From Bacteroides muris (ex Afrizal et al. 2022) (lineage in GTDB: Bacteria; Bacteroidota; Bacteroidia; Bacteroidales; Bacteroidaceae): 64,000 nt of DNA. The notes under the pieces are model-generated. The model saw nothing but the letters and a program-made list of their open reading frames with translations. It did not search any database and was not told the DNA's origin. Made by a program: the position numbers and the translations under genes. Of the stretch, positions 33,410 through 42,238 are shown piece by piece (position 1 is the first letter of the stretch; each line of letters starts with the position of its first letter). Where the stretch lies: positions 1 through 64,000 of the forward strand of contig NZ_SRYZ01000003.1 of the NCBI RefSeq assembly GCF_004793475.1, given 5' to 3'.

Positions 33410-35311
33410 ATGACTTATCTCGAAACATATACAAGTTCTCTGAATAATTCATCGCTATCAGATTCTATTACGACTACAGCCAAATCTGTTGTAAGTAATA
33501 TAGAAAGCAGATTCGATTTTACAGAGCCATTAACTGGATTGTTATTGGGTAATGTACAAAGTGGGAAAACAGGTCAAATGTTGGGTGTAATTTCTCATTT
33601 AGCAGATAAAGGTTATCGTATATTTCTACTTCTGACAACAGATAACATTGATTTGCAGAGACAAACGTATAATAGAGTAAAGAGTGCTTTGACATCATTT
33701 ACTGTACTATCAGAAAGTGATGTTGTATTATTTAATCCACATAATCTCATTAAGCCAATAGTCATTGTCCTTAAAAAGAACGCAAGTGTATTACGGAAAT
33801 GGGGGAATCTATTAATGACATATCAACTTAATACAGGGTTGTGTTTAACAATATTTGATGATGAAGCAGATGCAGCAAGTTTAAATACTTTAGTAAACAG
33901 AAACAGAACAAGTACCATAAATAAACATTTGCAAAAAATAAAAGACACCGCTTCGTCTTCACTGTATTTAGAAGTTACAGCTACGCCACAATCAATTATA
34001 TTACAAACTGTAATGTCTGGTTGGAAACCTGCATTCATTAATTATTTTAAACCTGGCAAAGATTATTTGGGTGGAAATTTCTTTTACTCAAATCCGACCT
34101 CGTATTGCATAAGATTCACATCTGAGAATGAATTAGACGAAATTAGCGAAGATGGGGATATTTTATGTCCAGAAGGCTTGAGAAAAGGTATAGTTTCTTT
34201 CTTAGTCGTATGTGCGTATAAGAAAATCAAAGGTGAAACTAATTGCAACTTTATGATTCATCCTAGTGTACGAATATCCATTCATAAGAAATTTGTGGAA
34301 TGCGTGCAAGAGTATTTGAATTTATTACAACAATCTACCTCAGATAAGGGATTCCTTGAGCAGTTAAAAGAAACATGGACTGATTTACAACAAACAAAAC
34401 CAGATTTACCACATTATGACGATATATATGAGCAAATTGTTGAGATTTTAGATAATACGCTGATTTGTGTCATCCCTCTCAACTCTAAAAGTTTTATCTG
34501 TAGAGATTCTAACAATCCAGACGCATTAGATTTATCAAAAGGATTCAATATCGTTGTTGGAGGTAATACTTTAGGACGTGGAATCACATTTCCTCATTTA
34601 CAGACCGTGTATTATTGTCGTTCATCCAAAATGCCACAAGCTGATACATTTTGGCAGCATTCGAGAATTTTTGGGTATGATAGAGAAAAAGAATTAGTTA
34701 GAATTTATATACCAAGAACATTACATTCTTTATTTGTTTCATTGAATGAAGCTAATGAAATTCTAATCAAGCAAATAGAAAACGGGATAGAAAACATACA
34801 AGTTATTTATCCAAATGGAATAAAGCCTACAAGAAAGAATGTACTTGATAACCAGTATTTAAACATGATAGTGGGAGGTGCTAATATGTTTGCTAACAAT
34901 CCCATATCTCAATACACTAAAGATATTGATAGTATAGTGGAGCAATATATTAACACAGAATATTCAGATGTTTCAGCAGAAATACTAATCAAAATATTAA
35001 AACTGACAGGCAGTTCAGTGCATTCGGATTTTGATAGCAACAAATATATTGCTTGTATCAAAGCCCTTCAAGAAAAACGACCAACGATAAAGTACCGTCT
35101 AATTGTTAGAACTAATCGTGACATAAGTAAAGGTACAGGAACTTTGTTATCCCCTACTGACAGACGGTTAGGAGATAGCTTTAAAAACGATATAACATTG
35201 ACTATTTATCGTGTAAATGGTTCTACTGATAAAGGATGGGATGGTTCTCCTCTTTGGATTCCTAATATAAAATTTCCAGACGGTATATGTTTTTATAACA
35301 TTGATGAGTAA
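33410..35311 (+). CDS. Z1-domain P-loop ATPase of a restriction-type defence operon
   Basis: 633 residues. Walker A is LLGNVQSGKTGQML (about 44-57). A DEAD-like Walker B appears as FDDEADAAS (about 148-156), with TATPQS (motif III) after it. The conserved Z1 block IVVGGNTLGRGITFPHLQTV plus YCRSSKMPQADTFWQHSRIFGY lies at about 381-425. Z1 proteins are superfamily-2-like ATPases often found with methylases and nucleases in mobile defence islands. Here it would give an ATP-dependent component to a methylase/PLD nuclease pair. The C-terminal 150 residues are not recognised. Followed by a bidirectional terminator. Confidence 0.85.
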   Translation: MTYLETYTSSLNNSSLSDSITTTAKSVVSNIESRFDFTEPLTGLLLGNVQSGKTGQMLGVISHLADKGYRIFLLLTTDNIDLQRQTYNRVKSALTSFTVLSESDVVLFNPHNLIKPIVIVLKKNASVLRKWGNLLMTYQLNTGLCLTIFDDEADAASLNTLVNRNRTSTINKHLQKIKDTASSSLYLEVTATPQSIILQTVMSGWKPAFINYFKPGKDYLGGNFFYSNPTSYCIRFTSENELDEISEDGDILCPEGLRKGIVSFLVVCAYKKIKGETNCNFMIHPSVRISIHKKFVECVQEYLNLLQQSTSDKGFLEQLKETWTDLQQTKPDLPHYDDIYEQIVEILDNTLICVIPLNSKSFICRDSNNPDALDLSKGFNIVVGGNTLGRGITFPHLQTVYYCRSSKMPQADTFWQHSRIFGYDREKELVRIYIPRTLHSLFVSLNEANEILIKQIENGIENIQVIYPNGIKPTRKNVLDNQYLNMIVGGANMFANNPISQYTKDIDSIVEQYINTEYSDVSAEILIKILKLTGSSVHSDFDSNKYIACIKALQEKRPTIKYRLIVRTNRDISKGTGTLLSPTDRRLGDSFKNDITLTIYRVNGSTDKGWDGSPLWIPNIKFPDGICFYNIDE

Positions 35312-35321
35312 TAACTTTTAG

Positions 35322-35366
35322 AAAAAATCGCCCTTGCAATATATACTATGGTAAGGGCGATTTTAT
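35322..35366. terminator. Bidirectional terminator between Z1 and relaxase genes
   Basis: The stem AAAATCGCCCTT/AAGGGCGATTTT is flanked by an A run and a T run, so it would work on both strands. The genes on either side converge. Confidence 0.85.
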
Positions 35367-35376
35367 TATATCTGAT

Positions 35377-36684
35377 TTACAGTTTAATACTCCGATTTTG
35401 TTTTCTTTTTGGCACACTCAGAGCTTCCATAAACTCTTCTTTCTTTCGTCTGAACCAATTGATGTGTGAAACACCGTCTATGTTGAGTTCAAATCTTCCC
35501 TCTGTGTCCTGTTTGAGAGAGCAAACCGTACCGTTTGCTTTGAAGTGCTGGTTAAATTCACGAGAATAGAGTTCACCTTTTATTCCGACCTCCTTGAACT
35601 CGCACAGTCTTCTGATTATTCTGTCATTGAAGCCCAAACGTTCACGTAGGAAGTTTACCACGGGCATCAGCTTCTCCACATACGGGAAATAGCGTCTGAC
35701 AAAATCCGTAAACTCCGACAGCTTGCGGTGCTGTTGCTCGTAAGCGTTTCTTATCTCCTGTATCTGTTCGGCTTGTTGCCGTTCCCGTTGTCGGGCTTCG
35801 TCTTCAAGTTCAAGGATGCGGTCTTGCAAGTCCTCGTTCCTGCGTTCCAACGATTTCATTCTTCCACTTCCGAAAAGAGAACCCACACTGCTTGCAAGGG
35901 CGGTTGCCGTATCGGTGGCTGCACATTTGAGCTTGTCAGTACGGATTTCTGCTTTTACCTGTCTCAATTCCTCCTGCGCTTCGGTCTTCTTTTCCTGCAA
36001 CAGTCTGGTTTCGGTTTCGAGGACTTCATTCTTCTTTTTCAAGTCCCTATAATACTGCATGGTGGTGGTGTGCCGTGCTTCCGAACCCCGTACCCCACGC
36101 TGCAATCCGTATTTCGCCATCACCCTTGCGTAATTGTCGTGGTAGGCGACCAAGGTCTGGCGGTTGAACAGGTCATCGGCACACAAACGGACGGAATTTG
36201 TTTTCTTGCGGTACTTGCGCTTACCGTCCGTCTGCTCTTTCTTGGCTTTGCGCCTTTCACCCGTCACGATGGGAACAACGGCTGCATGTATGTGCGGAGT
36301 CTTCTCGTCCATGTGCAGATGTGCGGCAACCACATTGTCTTTGCCGAATGTGGCTTGCAGCCATTGGATGCTGTCGCTGCACCATTCATCGAGTTCTCCT
36401 TTTTCCTGTATGTTCATCATGTCCTCGTGCGTACCCGACAAGACCACCCGAACGACACGGACTTGGTCGTGTGTGATTTTCCGTCTGATGCCTGCCGTGT
36501 TCAGCCTGTGGGCAATCGCTTCATCCCTGCCGTGAACGCCATCGGGGTATTCGACAAGTACCCTGTTCAGATGCGTTCTTGTCGGGTCTGCGTTTTTAGG
36601 TATTATCTTTCTCTCTATATGGTCGGACTGCGTGGTGTCCGATGTACCCTTTGCTTTCTTTATGTCTAATGAAAAATATCCCAT
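35377..36684 (-). CDS. MobV-family relaxase (Pre/Mob type)
   Basis: 435 residues. The relaxase domain (about 1-200) contains the MobV metal-binding motif HLHMDEKTPHIHAAVVPI (about 142-159) and an early RNRV-like segment. A long coiled coil (about 215-320, many E/K/Q/R) and a C-terminal tail follow. It would nick oriT and pilot the strand during mobilization by another conjugative element. The candidate oriT lies immediately upstream at 36.7-36.9 kb, as usual for this family. Confidence 0.9.
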   Translation of the reverse strand: MGYFSLDIKKAKGTSDTTQSDHIERKIIPKNADPTRTHLNRVLVEYPDGVHGRDEAIAHRLNTAGIRRKITHDQVRVVRVVLSGTHEDMMNIQEKGELDEWCSDSIQWLQATFGKDNVVAAHLHMDEKTPHIHAAVVPIVTGERRKAKKEQTDGKRKYRKKTNSVRLCADDLFNRQTLVAYHDNYARVMAKYGLQRGVRGSEARHTTTMQYYRDLKKKNEVLETETRLLQEKKTEAQEELRQVKAEIRTDKLKCAATDTATALASSVGSLFGSGRMKSLERRNEDLQDRILELEDEARQRERQQAEQIQEIRNAYEQQHRKLSEFTDFVRRYFPYVEKLMPVVNFLRERLGFNDRIIRRLCEFKEVGIKGELYSREFNQHFKANGTVCSLKQDTEGRFELNIDGVSHINWFRRKKEEFMEALSVPKRKQNRSIKL

Positions 36685-36727
36685 ATTATTCCTATTTTTG
36701 CGGTTATCGTTATGTTTCTTCTCTCTG

Positions 36728-36929
36728 CCTGTGACATCGGCTCACAGGGTTTATTATGCAAATGACCCATTGCTGCACTCGGCATAATCCAAACGAGTTT
36801 GGCTTCTGCTCTCGTTTGCACAGGGTTTACAAAGGGATTTCCCTTTGGCTCGATAGGGTGTTTTTAGCGTTACGGAGTAATGCGTGAAGAAAACGCCCTA
36901 TTGAGCTATGGTATTTCTGTCTAAATACC
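36728..36929. other. Candidate oriT with five inverted repeats
   Basis: In about 200 bp there are five hairpins: CCTGTGA/TCACAGG (36728-36734, 36742-36748), CAAACGAG/CTCGTTTG (36790-36797, 36811-36818), AAAGGG/CCCTTT (36831-36846), ATAGGGTGTTTT/AAAACGCCCTAT (36853-36864, 36890-36901) and GGTATTT/AAATACC (36910-36916, 36923-36929). There is no open gene. The position between the relaxase and primase genes fits an origin of transfer. The nick site cannot be assigned by eye. Confidence 0.55.
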
Positions 36930-36951
36930 TTTGGGAAAGCGAACATGTTTA

Positions 36952-37923
36952 TTACAGATGAAATCCCCCTTTCTTTTTCGGTGGCTGCATCATCCGCCTT
37001 GCGGATTGGACTTGCTTCTTCTCCTTTATCGGCTCTGCCGATTGGGACAAGGGCTTACCGCACAGGTAGTCGTTCAAGTCCTTATACTCACGATAGTACA
37101 TTGACTTGTCAAGCAGCCGTTCCCCAAACTTCTCTTTCAGCTTCTTGCAGGTGTTCCGTCCTGCCGTGTCGTTGTCAAGGAAACAGCCGACTTGGGTGTA
37201 GGTCTCCAATATGCTTTCCGCTTTTGCAAGATTGGAAACGGAGTTCAATATGACATAGTCCTGTGTGTCCAATCGCGGGTGTTGCGGATTGTTTCCCACT
37301 CGGATGGTAAGGAATGAAAGGTAATCCATGAACCCCTCGAACAGGTAACACATACATCGTTGTCCGCCCTGCTGTCGGATATGGGTGATGTCTTTCGGGG
37401 CGACACATCCCTTGAAGTATCTGTTGCGCACTTCATATCCTCCTGCCATGTTCGGAAAGCCGATGGCAAAATAGGGTTTGTCGGCATTCATAAACCGAAG
37501 CTCCCTGCATTCTCTTTTGGCAAGTCCGATGTTTATTCCCCTTTCTTGCAGATAGGCTATAAGAGCAGGAGAGGACAACTCACCAACCCTTAATCCCTGA
37601 TAAGGCTGATTGTCGGAATGCTGTCTGCCAAAAGAGAACGATGCAGGGCGGATGTATGCTGTCCGCTCCTCTATGCGTTTCAGCAGATAGGCTACATCTT
37701 CCGAATGGTAGAGTTCCGCTGCCAATGCAATGATATTACCGCCTTTGCCACTGCCGAAGTCGTACCATTTTTCAAGCTCGGTGTTTACCTTGAACGATGC
37801 GTCCGTTTCTTCCCGTAACGGTGATTTGTACCACTGGTTCCTGCCTTGTTGCTTTACAGGCGTATAGCCCAGACTTTGCAGATAGTCTGCCAGTTTGATT
37901 TGCTTTACATCTTGGATTGTCAT
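36952..37923 (-). CDS. Toprim-domain primase of the mobile element
   Basis: 323 residues. The N-terminal DnaG-like region (LGYTPVKQQGRNQWYKSPLR, then WYDFGSGKGGNII) resembles a CHC2 zinc finger without its Cys ligands. A Toprim domain follows, with the acidic motifs LFEGFMDYLSF (about 195-205) and CFLDNDTAG (about 246-254). It would prime element replication after transfer, together with the helicase gene upstream. Its ATG overlaps the stop of the preceding small ORF (ATGA), indicating translational coupling. Confidence 0.85.
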   Translation of the reverse strand: MTIQDVKQIKLADYLQSLGYTPVKQQGRNQWYKSPLREETDASFKVNTELEKWYDFGSGKGGNIIALAAELYHSEDVAYLLKRIEERTAYIRPASFSFGRQHSDNQPYQGLRVGELSSPALIAYLQERGINIGLAKRECRELRFMNADKPYFAIGFPNMAGGYEVRNRYFKGCVAPKDITHIRQQGGQRCMCYLFEGFMDYLSFLTIRVGNNPQHPRLDTQDYVILNSVSNLAKAESILETYTQVGCFLDNDTAGRNTCKKLKEKFGERLLDKSMYYREYKDLNDYLCGKPLSQSAEPIKEKKQVQSARRMMQPPKKKGGFHL

Positions 37924-38153
37924 ATTACATACGGTTTTGAAGTTGATGAAAATTTGTTGATTTGATGAACTGTTGATGTAATATGTTTATATACAGACCT
38001 GTAAACTTTCAACATCTTCTCAACAAACCGCTCGCCAAAAGAGAAATCCACAAACGGGTATCGGTGGTCTCTCAACTTCTCTTTTGGCTTGTTGAGATTT
38101 TGTTGAGAATGTATATCGTTTATTGTCATTGTATTTATACCCATATTCAACAA
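37920..38153 (-). CDS. Small basic protein coupled to the primase gene
   Basis: Up to 77 residues, Lys/Arg/His-rich (SFGERFVEKMLKVYRSVYKH), with no recognised family. The stop overlaps the primase start by four bases, which supports real translation. Several ATGs (38153, 38144, 38129) could start it. Alternatively it is only a leader for primase expression. Confidence 0.45.
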   Translation of the reverse strand: MLNMGINTMTINDIHSQQNLNKPKEKLRDHRYPFVDFSFGERFVEKMLKVYRSVYKHITSTVHQINKFSSTSKPYVI

Positions 38154-38174
38154 TTCAACAGAAAAATGATAGTA

Positions 38175-39416
38175 TTACAGGGATTCGAGTTGCTCCCTTG
38201 TGACGGTGTAGAAGCGTCCCACCCTCTTTATCGGCTCATAGTGACAACTTCTGTTGTAATTGCCCTGATAGGTGGTGTAGGTAAGCCCGTTTGGTGCAGG
38301 TGTCAGTTTCCAGCACTCCTGCACCACCTTACGCACTTGGTGCTTTTCCGCCTTTACCTGCGAGTGTACCAGCAGTACGACAAGGTCGTTAAGGCAGAAT
38401 GAAACGCTATCCACATCCATTGCAACCATAATGTCAAGCAGCAGTTCCGACATCTCTATCTCCAGCCGGTTGCGGTTGCTACGGATAATCTTCTGCAAGG
38501 CTTCTGTATGCAGCAATGTGGGGTTGAACCACATCCGGCTTTCCTTTTCGGTGGATAGCTGTCTGTGTTGCAGGAAATGAAGAAAGGCGGGTATCTCCGC
38601 TTTCAGCTTTTGCAGGAAGTCGGTATCATCGGACTGCAAGCGGTCTATCTTGCGCACCCAATAGCGTGTTTCCCCTGCGTCTATGATTACGGGTAGATAC
38701 TCGTTGTTGGAACACAGCACGAATTTGGCGAAGAACGCAATCTCGTCACGGTCTTTGCCTTTGGCTTCCACCTTATAGGAAAGTGTGGTGCTGAGGTTCT
38801 TCAACCGCTCGCTATCCTCCCTGCGGTTGAGCAGCACCTCATCCACCACGATAAGCAACTTGCCAGCCCAGTCGGAATTGAATTGGCTGCGGAAATCCTC
38901 GTTGGTGTTGAAAGTCACATTGTTCTGAAAAAGGGCTTTCAGAAAGTTTAGGAAGGTGCTTTTGCCCGTGTTGCGTTCTTCCGACACCAACAGCAGGATA
39001 GGCAACTTCTGAATCGGTTGCAGGTAGAGCAGTTGCAGATAGTCCATCCCCAACTCGTACTGTTCCCCGAAGATGTGCCGTACCAAAGATTGGATATGCG
39101 ATAAATCGCCCTCCTGCGGTCGGTGGTCTATCGGTTCGTAGAGGTTAAGGAACTTGCCGACCACGGAACGGTAGCCGATGTGTTCGGGTACGGTGCAGAA
39201 GCCGTCATACTTGGGAACGCTGCCGATGTAATCCTTGCCGTAATCCTGTCGCAGGGTCTCGTTGTTCCATGCGATGCGTTTCTTCATATACCCTCCGTTC
39301 AGTCTCGGTTGCTCCACAATCTTGTAGAGCGTTGTCCCGACACGGATAAATTCTTCCTTTGCCATGCCGCCATCCGATGGCGGTCTGTGGCTGTCCTGTT
39401 GTTCGATAGCTGACAT
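38175..39416 (-). CDS. SF3-type primase-helicase (DUF5906-like)
   Basis: About 413 residues from MSAIEQQDSHRPPSDGG. A P-loop reads LLVSEERNTGKSTFLNFLKA (about 166-185). Walker B-like LLIVVDEVLLN and a sensor-type FVLCSNNEYLPV follow, the layout of virus/plasmid superfamily 3 helicases. The C-terminal 100 residues look like a winged-helix DNA-binding region. It would unwind the element during replication with the Toprim primase. I chose the ATG at 39416, two codons into the open frame; 39422 is also possible. Confidence 0.8.
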   Translation of the reverse strand: MSAIEQQDSHRPPSDGGMAKEEFIRVGTTLYKIVEQPRLNGGYMKKRIAWNNETLRQDYGKDYIGSVPKYDGFCTVPEHIGYRSVVGKFLNLYEPIDHRPQEGDLSHIQSLVRHIFGEQYELGMDYLQLLYLQPIQKLPILLLVSEERNTGKSTFLNFLKALFQNNVTFNTNEDFRSQFNSDWAGKLLIVVDEVLLNRREDSERLKNLSTTLSYKVEAKGKDRDEIAFFAKFVLCSNNEYLPVIIDAGETRYWVRKIDRLQSDDTDFLQKLKAEIPAFLHFLQHRQLSTEKESRMWFNPTLLHTEALQKIIRSNRNRLEIEMSELLLDIMVAMDVDSVSFCLNDLVVLLVHSQVKAEKHQVRKVVQECWKLTPAPNGLTYTTYQGNYNRSCHYEPIKRVGRFYTVTREQLESL

Positions 39417-39569
39417 AATCAAATGGTTTTAAGTTTGAAAATTACCAGCTGCAAAAATATAATCAATTATCGGATAGGTTGTTATGCAAAATACAGCAGA
39501 ATGGTGACAAATAGCCCCCGAAACAAAAACTTTCAATGGTTTGGGGCAGGAAACGGGTTGTGCAAACGG

Positions 39570-39618
39570 AAAAACTCCCGAAAAGCGAATGTCGGATTAC
39601 GCTTTTCGGGAGAAAAAA
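39570..39618 (-). terminator. Terminator downstream of the small gene at 39.7 kb
   Basis: A perfect 13-bp stem (CTCCCGAAAAGCG 39575-39587 with CGCTTTTCGGGAG 39600-39612) has a T run after it on the minus strand and an A/T run on the other side. It separates int and the small gene from the replication genes. The surrounding 39417-39693 gap otherwise holds only two TACTGACTTA-like direct repeats near 39630-39665. Confidence 0.85.
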
Positions 39619-39693
39619 TCAGAGCGTCTGTCGTTCTGTCGTACTGACTTAATGAATTACTGACTTACCGAGTGAATTATGTCAGGCATTCAG

Positions 39694-40077
39694 CTACGAG
39701 AAGTATTCGGATTTGGATATACCGTTGGTATTCAGCGAGAAGAAGATGCTTGTTTTCTCTTTTCGCAGGTACAGTCTTTCAAGAATGGCATTGCGTACCC
39801 TTTCCGCTCCGAATGTGCCGATATGGAAAGCGAGGGCAACTATCGCTTCAAGGTTGTAAACCTCCATACAGCAATTATCGGATACCCGTATGCTTCGCCT
39901 TATCCCGTATTCCCTTAAAACTCCGCTCTTGCAAAGAGCCTTCAGCCCTGCACGGAATGTCGGGGCAGTTACTCCGAACAGGTCGCAAAGTTCCCATTCG
40001 CTCATGGCGGTTGCGCTAATGTCGGTCGGCATGATGATGTTGCCGTTACCGTCTGTTGTTATGATGCTTCGTTTCAT
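39694..40077 (-). CDS. Possible DNA-binding protein next to the integrase
   Basis: 127 residues. The middle region (MSEWELCDLFGVTAPTFRAG then LKALCKSGVLREYG) reads as a helix-turn-helix. By position, 12 bp behind int, it could be an excisionase or regulator, but no family is recognised with certainty. Likely cotranscribed with int. Confidence 0.6.
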   Translation of the reverse strand: MKRSIITTDGNGNIIMPTDISATAMSEWELCDLFGVTAPTFRAGLKALCKSGVLREYGIRRSIRVSDNCCMEVYNLEAIVALAFHIGTFGAERVRNAILERLYLRKEKTSIFFSLNTNGISKSEYFS

Positions 40078-40089
40078 GGCTATGCTTGG

Positions 40090-41310
40090 TTATGGAGTTA
40101 CACTTCCGAACGATGCGTTCAGCTTGTTGCCGAACATCGTCAGGTCATTGTCAAGTTTCTGCGTGGTTATCTTCGCATAGATTTGAGTCGTGACAATGTT
40201 CGTGTGTCCCAGAACACGGCTCACGCTTTCAATGGGCATCCCCTTGCTAAGAGCCAGTGTTCCAAACGTATGACGAGCGCAATGGTAGGAGATTTGCTTC
40301 TCTATTCCGCATTCCGCCATTACCTTTTTCAGCTGTTTGCACATCGTCCAATAGTTGATTTTCCCGAAAACCAGCTTGTCTTCCGACAGATACTTGTACC
40401 GTTCGATTATCTGCAAGGGAATATCCAGCAGCTTCACTTGGAACGGGACATTTGTCTTGTGCCGTTTCGACAATATCCATTTCTCACCATTCACCTCCAC
40501 TATTTCATCCGTTGTGAGTTCTTTCATATCCACGAAAGACAAGGCGGTGAAACAGGCGAAAATAAACAGATCCCGCACCAATGCGAGGGTGGGGTTGTCA
40601 AACTCGTGCGCCATGATTCTTTTGATTTCGTCCTCTGTCAGATACTCCCGTTCCTTAACATTCGGGCTGATATGGAACTGCGCAAACGGATTTCTCGGTA
40701 TCAGTCCGTTATAGTGCGCACGCATGACCACCCCTTTCAGCCACATGCAGTTCAGCCAGATGGTGGCGTTTTTCAGTCCCCGTTCAGCCGTAAGATAAGC
40801 CGCAAACTCCTTGATGAAGTCGGGTGTAAGTTCCAGCATGGACATATCCGTCCGTCTGTAGGATGACTTGATAAAGGCTGCGACATAGTTCCTTGCCCTT
40901 ACCATGACCTTGTACGTGCCGATGCTGCGGTCTTTACCGACACGTTTCAGGAAGTTGGCGCAATCCTTGTCAAAAGCCTTTATCAGTGTCTCATACTCGC
41001 TTCCTACCCCTTGGTAGGCATTGCGCACCATTTCAGCCGTTACGTATGCCTCTCGGTCGGATATGCGCTGATAGTGCTTGATGATTTGCGCCTTGATGTT
41101 GTCCAATGCCAGATTGATGTTCCGTGCTTCGGCACTCTTGCCTTTGGCTCGGTTGCCTTTCGCATCCCAAAGGGTTTTCGGGATGGTCTGCTTGCAACTG
41201 AACTGCGCCACAGTACCGTTGATTGTCACTCGTCCCATGATGGGGACAATACCGTCTTTCTCCTTGCTGCCGTTCACGTAGAACAGCACTTTGAATGTAC
41301 TTCTTGCCAT
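40090..41310 (-). CDS. Tyrosine recombinase (site-specific integrase)
   Basis: About 406 residues from MARSTFKVLFYVNGSKEKDG. There is an Arm-DNA-binding N-terminus, a SAM-like core-binding domain (about 100-200) and a catalytic domain. Catalytic residues include the His-x-x-Arg box YHCARHTFGTLALSKG, HTNIVTTQIYAKI with the nucleophile Tyr, and an earlier Arg region. This Bacteroidetes clade integrates conjugative and mobilizable elements. The start at 41310 is set by the -7 element at 41329-41336; a longer frame to 41331 overlaps it. Confidence 0.9.
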   Translation of the reverse strand: MARSTFKVLFYVNGSKEKDGIVPIMGRVTINGTVAQFSCKQTIPKTLWDAKGNRAKGKSAEARNINLALDNIKAQIIKHYQRISDREAYVTAEMVRNAYQGVGSEYETLIKAFDKDCANFLKRVGKDRSIGTYKVMVRARNYVAAFIKSSYRRTDMSMLELTPDFIKEFAAYLTAERGLKNATIWLNCMWLKGVVMRAHYNGLIPRNPFAQFHISPNVKEREYLTEDEIKRIMAHEFDNPTLALVRDLFIFACFTALSFVDMKELTTDEIVEVNGEKWILSKRHKTNVPFQVKLLDIPLQIIERYKYLSEDKLVFGKINYWTMCKQLKKVMAECGIEKQISYHCARHTFGTLALSKGMPIESVSRVLGHTNIVTTQIYAKITTQKLDNDLTMFGNKLNASFGSVTP

Positions 41311-41328
41311 ACTCGTTTTTTTTGTTTG

Positions 41329-41336
41329 CAAAGTTA
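41329..41336 (-). promoter_or_regulatory. -7 element for the integrase gene
   Basis: Minus-strand TAACTTTG, 18 bp upstream of the integrase ATG. The following stretch to 41574 holds the presumed right end of the element and no gene. Confidence 0.65.
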
Positions 41337-41574
41337 AATATCAACGAGTTAGACCTTGATACGCAAATCGGTGACAAACGGTGCAATAGCATCTCCCATA
41401 TGTTAAATCTTACTCTTTCACGGGTAATGATTTGCAAACCATTCTTCTTCTTAAATCCGCTCTTCTTTGCGTTTTCCGATTTTTCGGCTTGTCATCATTT
41501 GACACCGTAACAACTCTGATATTAAGTCGTTTAGCGTCATTTCTCCCATTTTTCGAGGTTATTCCAGAGATTTA

Positions 41575-42183
41575 ATGTTACTTTTAGCAGCACTATTCAT
41601 TTTACCAGTGAGTGAAGCTGCAATAACAAAAAAGAGAAAAATACCCCGATATAAGGAATCAGCATGTGGAGAACGTATAACGACCCGTACTCCCATAGAC
41701 TATACTAATGAAGCAAGTGGAAAAAACATTCATGGCAAGCAAAAAACGACATACAGTGTAACTCTAAAACAGAATACAATGTTGAATATTCACATTGGAT
41801 TCCAAAAGAAACTGTGGTATGGCTGGAGGAGAGATAATCATAGAGATGCCTATTACTACTTTGATGCATCTCCATTTCAGTATAATTATTGGCTGAAACC
41901 AAATGCAAAAGATGCTCCTCTACTTCAACAGGACATCACGTGTCCAGATATCTATTTCTTTGAAAATGAAGGCACAATAGATTATGAAAGTGGATATATT
42001 GTAGGTGGCAGCAAAGTGCTGACTGGAAAATTATATGTATGGACAGACTATACTGTAGAAACAAGCACAAAGCGCTACAAGCAAGTCGTAAAAAAATACA
42101 AAATGTTCCCAAATGAAGAAATGCCTATATGTGATAAGAACAAAGCCTACACTTTAGATTTCACATTGAATTATTTATGGTAA
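41575..42183 (+). CDS. Secreted protein of unknown function, possibly 5'-truncated
   Basis: Up to 202 residues. The N-terminus MLLLAALFILPVSEAAITKK is a signal core and cleavage site but lacks the usual positive residues before it. The true start may therefore have been upstream and lost when the mobile element inserted about 100 bp away. The mature part has two Cys and aromatic-rich strands. No family recognised. The next gene, an outer-membrane barrel, follows after 55 bp on the same strand. Confidence 0.55.
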   Translation: MLLLAALFILPVSEAAITKKRKIPRYKESACGERITTRTPIDYTNEASGKNIHGKQKTTYSVTLKQNTMLNIHIGFQKKLWYGWRRDNHRDAYYYFDASPFQYNYWLKPNAKDAPLLQQDITCPDIYFFENEGTIDYESGYIVGGSKVLTGKLYVWTDYTVETSTKRYKQVVKKYKMFPNEEMPICDKNKAYTLDFTLNYLW

Positions 42184-42238
42184 AAGACACTCCAAAAGAA
42201 GAAAGAAAAAAAAGAATAAAACAAAAACAAAGTTATTT

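Larger units (their letters stand above)
31156..41475. mobile_element. Integrative mobilizable element with a methylase/PLD nuclease/Z1 cargo
   Basis: A contiguous block holds a tyrosine recombinase at one end, a small possible DNA-binding protein, an SF3-type helicase, a Toprim primase, a hairpin-rich candidate oriT and a MobV relaxase, all on the minus strand. An AT-rich three-gene defence-type operon is on the plus strand. No conjugation-pore (tra) genes are present, so it would need a helper to transfer. The ends drawn are two copies of the 10-mer TTTGCGTTTT (31156-31165 and 41466-41475, same orientation). That repeat could be coincidental, so the ends are approximate to about 100 bp while the gene content is solid. 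Confidence 0.7.

Noticed and set aside
41382..41450. GGTAATGATTTGCAAAC near 41.43 kb resembling GGTAATGACTTGGCAAC near 31.11 kb as att repeats
   Set aside because: Three mismatches in 17 bases and no conserved core; weaker than the exact TTTGCGTTTT pair.
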